Shown piece after piece: positions 26,192 through 32,632 of a stretch of 32,632 bases of DNA; the first letter of the stretch is position 1, and each line of letters starts with the position of its first letter. This DNA is from Stentor roeselii (Eukaryota; Ciliophora; Heterotrichea; Heterotrichida; Stentoridae): the NCBI GenBank assembly GCA_006503475.1, contig RSEH01000377.1:1-32632 (forward strand). Reading direction: 5' to 3'. A program made the position numbers and the translations under genes. The notes below the pieces were generated by a model. That model was not told the origin of the DNA. It was given only the letters and a program-made list of their open reading frames with translations, and did no database searches.

Positions 26192-26446
26192 TTTAGAAGA
26201 GTTGTATGTTATTTATCAGTCCCATTGAATAATTTTCTCTAAATTATATAAAAAACCTAAAAAAACTCAATTTACATGAAATTTAAGATTCACTTTATTT
26301 CTCTCATCTATTCCACCCGATAGTATCAAATGATTTTAACATATTCCTTCATTTTCATCATCATTTTCATCAAAGTGCAGTGATCTCCAAGTAACACCCT
26401 ATTGAACTTTAATTCAAATAATCTTTTGAAATAATTCTACACTACA
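26192..26446. other. Intergenic region
   Basis: These 255 A+T-rich nt lie between the secreted-protein gene and the LRR gene. The later part is rich in C on the plus strand. It should include the LRR promoter, but I see no defined motif or RNA gene. Confidence 0.5.
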
Positions 26447-28513
26447 ATGAAAAGCAATAACTCTTTACAACATCTCAAGATAAAACAATCTCAATCGAAA
26501 AGTCCAGTCAGGGCTCTTCCAAGTCTTTTAGACAAAAAGTCTTCTTCAACTTCTCAATTTTTCAAGATAAAAAATTCTGTCAAGATTTTAGGAAAGTCTT
26601 CTGATTTCAACTCTTTCAAAATAAACAAACTGATGAAAGAAATCTTTGAAGCTAAATGTAAGGATTTGATGATCGCTTCATTAAAAGACCAGGAAATTAG
26701 ATTTTCTAGGAATTTTCAGGCAGGCCTGTCACAGAGACAGCTTAATTTTCAAGAAAGCAATGTTTCTTTAGAGCTTTGTGAAGTGCTTTCTAAGATTCTT
26801 CCGACTTCTGATATGTTTGCTTATTTGAACTTCTCGAAAAATAAACTGGGAGATGAAGGGGTTTTGAAACTAGTCTCATCGATTAAGAATAATATGAACA
26901 TCGTTTCAATTGATCTGAGTTCAACGGATATTTCAATGTCAGGGTCAATAGAGATAATGAATGCCTTATCAAAACTTCAATCCCTAGTCTTTCTAGATCT
27001 ATCATCACATCAATTTCTCTACCGTAACTGGCTAGCAGGTCACGAGAACCTTTCAAAAACCTTAAAAATCCCAACCCTAGTCTACTTAAACCTTTCAAGC
27101 ACAGGTCTCGGTACCGAAGGTTTAAAGTTTGTAATAAACGGTTTAAAAGACAACCTAGTTCTAAAGTACCTGAACCTATCATCAAACAAGCTAAGAGGCT
27201 CAATATTCAAAGACTTCGCATTAGCAGCAACGACTTCAAACCTCGACGAGGTGCTTTTAGGAAACAACAAAATTGACGACATTGCTACAGAAGAAATTTG
27301 CAACCTTTTATCAGGTTTTTACGGTTATAGCGTTTTAACACGTCTTTCATTAGGAAACAACTGCATCCCAAACTCAGCGATGTACAAATTCTTTGAAACA
27401 ATGGTCAGAGAAAACTATTTACTTCATCTCAACTTGGAAAATAACAATTTTAATGGAAATTTTGAAGTAATTTCAAGATTTTTAACTGAAAACTGTCGAC
27501 TCAAATCACTCAACCTCTCATTTTGTTGCTTAAAGTTAGAAACTATTTATCGACTTTCAGAAGGACTTGCAAAAAACAAGTCACTTGAAATTTTAAGGAT
27601 TTCTGGAAATCATTGTAAAAATACTGGAGCTGAATTCATGGCTCAAGCCTTAGCTTGCAACAAGTTCTTGAAAAGTTTAGACCTTTCTAGCAATTACATC
27701 AGAAATGAAGGAGGGATTGCTTTAGCGACTTCTCTTACTTTTAATAAGTCGATGAATGTTTTGCTTTTAAGTGATAATGAATTCAAAGATGAAGTTGGAG
27801 ATGCTTTACTTGCTCTTTTTACTCATAATTTTTATATCGTTAAATTGAAAATCGACCTCAACCCGATCAATGCAAAATTCATCGACGACATCAATGTTTA
27901 TCTTGAAAGGAATAAAAATTATCTTCATGAACTTGCAGGAAAAAATGCAATCAATTTAAAAAAATTTGTAATTGAAAGCGTTCCTGAAGATAACAAGATC
28001 GAAAATGAAACTTCTAGAAAAATGAATCATTTTTTTCATGAGTTGGAAAATAAGGAAATCGATGATAATGAAAAAATGAAGGAAGTTTCAAAATGCTCTA
28101 TTGAAAAAATCAAGGAAATCAAATTTGACTTAAACGTAATTTTGAAGTAGAACATGTACAGCTTTGAAGATCTTAAAAATGCGAACAAAAAGTTCCTCAA
28201 AAAAGAAACTAATGAAAAAAGTGAAAAATATTTAGAAAGAAGACTCATCGGGGTAAAAGTCGACAACTGCAAAAAAATCGAGAAAGTTTATCAAGACCTT
28301 ATCAAGCAAGTCTCAAATCTTGAAAATCGAGACAGTCAAACCTTAGGAAAACTAAAAAAAAAACTGAAAAACAAGTCAAAACTTCCAAAAGTTTTCATTT
28401 ATTCCAGAGCCTCAGCAAAAACACCTGAACTAGAAAGACCAGAAGTGTACTTTAAAGAGAAAAAATCAATTACCAGGTCTAAAAGTCCAGTTATTAAAAA
28501 GTTGAATATTTAA
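26447..28513 (+). CDS. Leucine-rich-repeat (RNI/NLRC3-like) protein
   Basis: The start is ATG 26447. Exon 1 is 26447-28135, a 15-nt intron lies at 28136-28150, and exon 2 is 28151-28513. They give 683 residues ending at TAA. An N-terminal disordered stretch (1-80) precedes about twelve ribonuclease-inhibitor-type repeats of 28-29 residues (about 120-495), such as LVFLDLSSHQF, LVYLNLSSTGLGTEG, LKYLNLSSNKL, FLKSLDLSSNYIRNEGG and MNVLLLSDNEFKDE. The C-terminal 190 residues are charged coiled coil and a basic Ser/Lys tail. RNI-type LRRs are protein-binding scaffolds, common in ciliary and signalling proteins of ciliates; no NACHT or kinase domain accompanies them. Unspliced, the protein would end after FDLNVILK. 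Confidence 0.9.
28136..28150 (+). other. 15-nt intron (phase 0, removes an in-frame TAG)
   Basis: The sequence is GTAATTTTGAAGTAG. Its final TAG is an in-frame stop, and the following 121 codons stay open in the same frame. GTAA, A10 and TAG match the intron at 21644-21658. The alternative is a separate small gene starting at ATG 28154, but that would leave a 3-nt gap between genes. Confidence 0.88.
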
Positions 28514-28545
28514 GTTGTTAAACTAGTTATAATCTATTCATTAAC

Positions 28546-31500
28546 TCAAACCTGAATCCAGTCATTTTCAGTGATCAAAGCAACAGCCAAGGGTACTTCA
28601 AGGACATTCCAAACCCTGCGGTCAATGATGGCAACAATAAAATGATCCAAAATCCATTCTTTTCTTCCAGGGCCAACAGAGCTACAGACCTCTTCATTCA
28701 AAGAAGCATTCCAAGAAAACTGCTCAAAACAAGAACTCACAGAAGACTCTCTGTTAATCCCAAATCCTTTCATCCAGGTCACTTCCCAGTCAACATTTTT
28801 ACAGAAGCCAGGAACACAAAGTTCTCTTTTTAGAAAAATTTTTTCTTCTGCGGATTTTAAAATATTTTCAGCTTTCAAAAAAATGTCAGTTTTTAAAGAC
28901 TTCATTTCAGAATCGAGCTCTTTTGAAAGATTGGGAAAAATAATCAGGGAGACTTCGAGGTTAGGGTCATTTGTTTTTAGGTAAAAAATGGAAAAATGCT
29001 CGGTTTTCCAATGTTGGACTTGATGGAAATTAAAAAATAAAAAGGTTTTAAACCCGGTTAAATGAGGAAAACGACTCATTCCTGCCCAGTTGAATGAAAG
29101 TTCTAGTTTTGATTTCTGGAAAATACCTGAAGTTGAATGAGAATAAGGGAAAATTTCGTCTTTTTTTTCCTTTTCTGAATTGAGTAACTCGAGTAGGTCT
29201 TTTAGTTCTTGTTGAAGACGGACTTGAGGACGGTCTTCAAAGAAATCATCTTCATTACTTAAAAGGGAAAATAAATGAAAAGCAAGAAAAGAATGACTTC
29301 CAAATTCAATCATAGTTTTATTGATTCCTTGAAAACCGACGAGAACATTCTCAGAACAAGTCGTCTTCACATTTAAAACAACCGAGTTAGACATGACCAC
29401 TGTCTCCTGGCTAAACCTTGCAAAAACCTTCATTTCCTTCAATTCAACAACAAGTCCAAGTTCCTTAGCAACACTTTTAACCTCTTCAGGAATTTCCTTA
29501 AATAAAAAAATCGCCGAACTAAACTTAAACCTCTTCAAAAAGTTCAAAGTTTCCTTCATCAAATTTCCAATAAGTGCCTTTTCCCAGGTCGAAACATGAA
29601 AAACCAGAGCAATTTTTTTTCCTTTTTCATTCAAAGCACAAAATCCAAGAATTCCTTTGAAAGAGTCTTCATGATTAAAAGAAAGCCAAGAAATATCTTC
29701 TCCAGTCAAAGAAAATTCTAAAGTCTTTTCAAAAGAATAGTAAAAATGTTGATAGTCTTTAGGAAGTTTCGAAAGATATGAAGAAAAAAAATGGTTCAGA
29801 TCTTTTAAAGTTGATTTTAGCAGGTTTAAAGAAAGACTTTCTCGAGTTCTCATGAATTGACTTTCACGAGAATTTGGAAGAGAGCTTTGAGAAGTTTTCT
29901 CTGAAACTGAATCGATTCTTGAAAGTATTTGGTTTGGACTGTGGATGACTGGCGTGAATACTTCATGGACAAAGTCTTCAGCATCTTCGAGTACCTCGCT
30001 TTGATAATTCTCAGAATCCACGCTGTTTATTCTTGATCTTCCTGGAGACCCTGAAAAGGTTTTGATTAAAGAAACAAGGTCGAAAAGCCAGGTCTGGCTT
30101 AAGAAAGACTCGAGGATTGAATCGAAGATTTCAGTTTGGAGCTTCCAGAGAAGGACTTTAGCTAAAATGATGTCTTTTTCTTTAGAGGAGACTTTAGGTG
30201 AAGTAATTATTAACTCTTTGAAGCAATTTTCAGCGAGTTCTTGAATTTTCTGTTCTTTTATAATGGTTTCTACAAAGTTTCTGTAGATTCCTTCAGTTAA
30301 CACGAAAAAGTTCAGGTCTTGCTTGAGGGTTGATGGTTTCGTTTCTGGGAAGATTGGAGAGAGTTTTGCGTTTTGCTTGGTTGGAGTTCTTGAGTCTTTT
30401 GAATCGATTATTTTGAATTGGTCGAATTTTCTTTCTTCGAGTAAACCGATTTTCCTTTTTAATGGAGATTTGGTTGAAATATAACGAATTTCATTAATTT
30501 GATGGGAAGTGTTTAAAAAAGACTTTGGAGACTTTTCTCGATCTTTTGAAATCTCGTTGTTTTGAATTCGGAAGTTTGAGTTTTTTACCACTGGAGTACT
30601 GTTTAGAGAGGATTTTATCCTGATTTTTAAACTTTTATTGATTCTGGATATTGATTCGTTACTTTTTTCATAAAAAAATTGAGATTTTAGGATTCTTGTA
30701 GTTGGGTTTTCTTGGGGTTTTAAAATTTCAGGGGTATTTTTAGGTATTTTGCTGAAAATTGGAGAGTTTTTTGCTTTTACGGACCTACTTTCAATGATGA
30801 GTTTGTGAAGTGGATTTTCTCCATCGTTTATAGTTAAAGTAACAGAAGGTCTTGTACTTTCTACTGCAAACGAAGTGATCGATTTTATGGTTTTTTTTGA
30901 ATCTTCTCGAGGAAGTTCAGATTTCCCGATTGAGTTATTCTTGGTTTTGTTCATGTTTATTTTATGTTCTTGATTAGGATAATATTTAATTTTGTCATTT
31001 TCCTGACTTTTTTTGGTTTTCAGCTCTTTGATGCTTTCCTCAACGATTCCCTTTAAATCCTTTGTCATATCGAGGTATTTGAAAAGGATTATTTTTGATA
31101 AGGCGATATCTGTTTGGCTTATCACAACAGAATACAACAAAAAATCAATAGTATCTTCAATAAGTCTTGAAAGTAAGAAGTTACTTAGAGATTCCTTCAT
31201 TTTTTCGTTTTTTATTTTCAGTTCTTCTGCCTGATTCTGTAAAATAAGAGAAAAGTTCCTCGCTTGTTCAATCAAAAGGACCTCATCAAATCCTGAATTT
31301 ATCACTTTTTGCATTTCAAATACCTTACTGGACATAGACGGAGGAACTGGAATTGAAAATTTATTGGCCTTAATGAAATAATTAGAAAATTTGGTTGAAA
31401 ATTTCAGATTAACTGATTCAGTTAAAGCAATTAACAAAGGATCATTTTTTTGAGAAAACATGAAAAACTTTTTCATTTCACAAAACTGAGTGAAGACTGA

Positions 31501-31965
31501 ATCAGCTTTGATTTTTTCCAAGTAGTTTTTATGGTTGTTTCTGAACTCTTTCACCTTTCTAGTGAAGTAAAAAATTTGACTAGACCACCTGATGATATTT
31601 TCAATGCATGTTAAAGTAATCATTCGATGCCCTTGAAGGATTTCAGCACACTGAGTAATAATCTTGAAGTCCTTTTCCCAGCCCTTTACATCTCTCAAGT
31701 ACTGGTCCATGTCTCTGATCCCAGCGAAGCTTTGCTCTCTGGTTTCAACACTTTTAATACAGACGACTAGCAACGAGGAGTTACTTTGAAAGCTTTTCAG
31801 TTCGAAATCAACAAGTTTTATAATCAGGTCAATAGAAACTTCTTGAAAAAGTTGTTGATAAACTTCACGAATTTCTTGACTAACAGAAAACTGACTCCAG
31901 TAATTTTGAAGACTAGAAAAGACGCTTTCAGGAATTGAAGAATCATTTTTAGCAGTTTTGCTCAT
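28546..31965 (-). CDS. Large protein with GNAT-like and serpin-like C-terminal regions
   Basis: This 1139-residue protein starts at ATG 31963-31965 and ends at TGA. The first 330 residues are helical with no family I recognise. Residues about 330-560 are Ser/Lys-rich and disordered. A helical block (about 555-660) and another Ser-rich linker follow. Near 760-830, GILGFCALNEKGKKIALVFH with STWEKALIGNLMKETLNFL reads like a GNAT-fold strand-helix segment. From about 955 to the end, SIFYLKTN, VSLIIFPN, LCVPGFCKNVDWEVTW and the closing strand series (HFIVAIIDRRVWNVLEVPLA) resemble the C-terminal half of a serpin, but with no visible reactive-centre loop. Enzymatic activity is not claimed. Both domain calls are pattern-based and weak. 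It converges on the LRR gene with 32 nt between stops. Confidence 0.85.
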   Translation of the reverse strand: MSKTAKNDSSIPESVFSSLQNYWSQFSVSQEIREVYQQLFQEVSIDLIIKLVDFELKSFQSNSSLLVVCIKSVETREQSFAGIRDMDQYLRDVKGWEKDFKIITQCAEILQGHRMITLTCIENIIRWSSQIFYFTRKVKEFRNNHKNYLEKIKADSVFTQFCEMKKFFMFSQKNDPLLIALTESVNLKFSTKFSNYFIKANKFSIPVPPSMSSKVFEMQKVINSGFDEVLLIEQARNFSLILQNQAEELKIKNEKMKESLSNFLLSRLIEDTIDFLLYSVVISQTDIALSKIILFKYLDMTKDLKGIVEESIKELKTKKSQENDKIKYYPNQEHKINMNKTKNNSIGKSELPREDSKKTIKSITSFAVESTRPSVTLTINDGENPLHKLIIESRSVKAKNSPIFSKIPKNTPEILKPQENPTTRILKSQFFYEKSNESISRINKSLKIRIKSSLNSTPVVKNSNFRIQNNEISKDREKSPKSFLNTSHQINEIRYISTKSPLKRKIGLLEERKFDQFKIIDSKDSRTPTKQNAKLSPIFPETKPSTLKQDLNFFVLTEGIYRNFVETIIKEQKIQELAENCFKELIITSPKVSSKEKDIILAKVLLWKLQTEIFDSILESFLSQTWLFDLVSLIKTFSGSPGRSRINSVDSENYQSEVLEDAEDFVHEVFTPVIHSPNQILSRIDSVSEKTSQSSLPNSRESQFMRTRESLSLNLLKSTLKDLNHFFSSYLSKLPKDYQHFYYSFEKTLEFSLTGEDISWLSFNHEDSFKGILGFCALNEKGKKIALVFHVSTWEKALIGNLMKETLNFLKRFKFSSAIFLFKEIPEEVKSVAKELGLVVELKEMKVFARFSQETVVMSNSVVLNVKTTCSENVLVGFQGINKTMIEFGSHSFLAFHLFSLLSNEDDFFEDRPQVRLQQELKDLLELLNSEKEKKDEIFPYSHSTSGIFQKSKLELSFNWAGMSRFPHLTGFKTFLFFNFHQVQHWKTEHFSIFYLKTNDPNLEVSLIIFPNLSKELDSEMKSLKTDIFLKAENILKSAEEKIFLKRELCVPGFCKNVDWEVTWMKGFGINRESSVSSCFEQFSWNASLNEEVCSSVGPGRKEWILDHFIVAIIDRRVWNVLEVPLAVALITENDWIQV

Positions 31966-31989
31966 TTTAGTATAATGATCTTCTTTAGA

Positions 31990-32196
31990 TTATCTAGTTA
32001 ATTTACACCTTAGACTTATTCTTGGAATAAATATTGAAAAATTATTGATTTGATTAGAAAACTTCTGATGAAAAACGTGCACTTTTCTGTTCTTTTTCTC
32101 TGTTTTTGATAAGATGGAAGGCTTGTCGCTGGATAATTTTTTTGGTTGATGATAACGAAGATAGTTCGATTTGTTTTTTGCTGAGTCGTTCCTCAT
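31990..32196 (-). CDS. Possible small basic protein, uncertain
   Basis: This is a 68-codon frame from ATG 32194-32196 to a TAG, ending 24 nt before the start of the 1139-residue gene on the same strand. It is Lys/Ser-rich with no domain. Another frame across the same bases is also open for about 55 codons and looks equally protein-like, so this may not be the real reading. It is listed because the G+C content here is higher than in clear intergenic DNA. Confidence 0.25.
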   Translation of the reverse strand: MRNDSAKNKSNYLRYHQPKKLSSDKPSILSKTEKKNRKVHVFHQKFSNQINNFSIFIPRISLRCKLTR

Positions 32197-32557
32197 TTGA
32201 CTGACAGCGAGAATACTTTAATGAACTTTGAAGTCACCTCAAAAAAATTCGTAGATGTTTCATTCACAGGGTTAAATTGAACAGCGAATGTAGAATCAAC
32301 TCTGAAATTTTAGAGTCATGTTTATGATCTTCGCTGTTTTGAGTGTCACTAACTGTTCTAATTGTCGATCTTGTCTCTTCATTGTTTTTTGTCTTAGTTT
32401 GAAACATTATCGATATCATCCTTGACATCAAGAGGCTTTTCAAGAGCATGCAAAATGACTAGTCAAATTATAAAAATGTTTATTATGTTCTTATTTACCC
32501 TTTAAAACTAAGTCGTAAGTCAATATAAATAATGAATTATTCTAATCGCTTGTGAAT
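32197..32557. other. Unresolved region with short minus-strand frames
   Basis: No complete gene can be built here. Minus-strand frames of 61 codons (32264-32449) and about 37 codons (about 32195-32305, another frame) are open and protein-like, but their frames differ and no GTAA-type 15-nt intron joins them. The part beyond 32460 is A+T-rich, with TATA-like sequences at 32469 and 32524. Confidence 0.4.
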
Positions 32558-32625
32558 ATTACTAGCAGCTTAGAGTAATCTTCTATGGAGAACTTTGGCG
32601 TCTGAGAAACTTCGGACGCTTTTTT
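32558..32625 (+). ncRNA. Candidate Pol III-type small RNA 3' end (two hairpins and T run)
   Basis: A hairpin at 32558-32579 (ATTACT pairing AGTAAT) is followed by a stronger one at 32598-32619 (GCGTCTGA pairing TTCGGACGC, 8 pairs with one G-T) and six T residues at 32620-32625. TATAAATAAT lies about 25 nt upstream of the first hairpin. The G+C-rich stem stands out from the A+T-rich surroundings. I do not recognise the RNA: it is not a tRNA, and it does not match U1, U2, U4, U5 or U6. Confidence 0.3.
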
Positions 32626-32632
32626 CCAGCTT

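Noticed and set aside
27024-27038. GTAACTGGCTAGCAG in the LRR gene as another 15-nt intron.
   Set aside because: The A falls at position 11, and the encoded RNWLAG segment fits the repeat pattern and repeat length of the protein, so it is probably coding.
28154-28513. A separate 119-residue gene after the LRR gene.
   Set aside because: It is in the same frame, 3 nt after the stop, and a consensus 15-nt intron removes that stop; it is better read as the second exon.
32204-32219. A 16-nt intron (GTATTCTCGCTGTCAG, minus strand) joining two short frames.
   Set aside because: It lacks GTAA and A at position 10, and the upstream exon would still have no start.
1-32632. Blepharisma-like use of TGA for Trp.
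   Set aside because: Several genes end in TGA, some with another stop soon after, and no long frame contains an internal TGA while TGG is used for Trp throughout.

Overview
The window looks like a gene-dense piece of a ciliate macronuclear genome, most likely from a heterotrich related to Stentor. The strongest evidence is a set of 15-nt introns of the form GTAA-N5-A-N2-(C/T)AG, the size known for heterotrich introns. Three of them remove in-frame stop codons and fuse reading frames into one gene: 19750-19764 (-), 21644-21658 (+) and 28136-28150 (+). Two more contain no stop: 2075-2089 (-), where removal restores a canonical RRM, and 23953-23967 (-). TAA, TAG and TGA all end genes and no full-length frame contains an internal TGA, so the code is standard. 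This fits Stentor and argues against Blepharisma-type UGA=Trp. Gaps are A+T-rich and short. I saw no rRNA, tRNA, CRISPR array or mobile element.

Layout. The left edge holds the 3' end of a plus-strand gene (1-273), then about 900 nt of A+T-rich DNA. An RRM/CGH-motif protein gene follows (1190-2128, -). Next are three minus-strand genes in tandem: an LG-repeat protein (2991-4403), a GERLY-motif/EF-hand-like protein (4639-5940) and a large HEAT-repeat protein (5972-8503). The gap between the first two is filled by a minisatellite of about 40 nt per unit. A membrane-anchored coiled-coil protein (8753-9532, -) and a tubulin tyrosine ligase-like enzyme (9617-11341, +) diverge from an 84-nt gap. 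Two tandem poly(ADP-ribose) glycohydrolase paralogs follow (11375-13204 and 13258-14880, -), then a small basic protein (15235-15828, -).

In the right half, a dually acylated EF-hand protein (15927-16781, -) diverges from a FAM135-type serine hydrolase (16839-18815, +). Then come a LITAF-like/wolframin-OB-like membrane protein (18915-19871, -) and a long coiled-coil protein (20132-22243, +). A RAP-domain-like, probably mitochondrial protein (22255-24096, -) and mitochondrial ribosomal protein uL13m (24101-25051, +) diverge with only 4 nt between start codons. The rest is a secreted protein resembling putative carbonic anhydrases (25112-26191, +), a leucine-rich-repeat protein (26447-28513, +), a 1139-residue protein with GNAT-like and serpin-like regions (28546-31965, -), and a poorly resolved right edge with a possible small RNA.

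The genes do not form one pathway. Several suggest cilium/cortex work (TTLL, LG repeats, GERLY family), two suggest mitochondrial gene expression, and two reverse poly-ADP-ribosylation. The most unusual large-scale signal is that C-rich and G-rich (A+C versus G+T) blocks of a few hundred bases alternate along one strand, ignoring gene boundaries, orientation and coding status.
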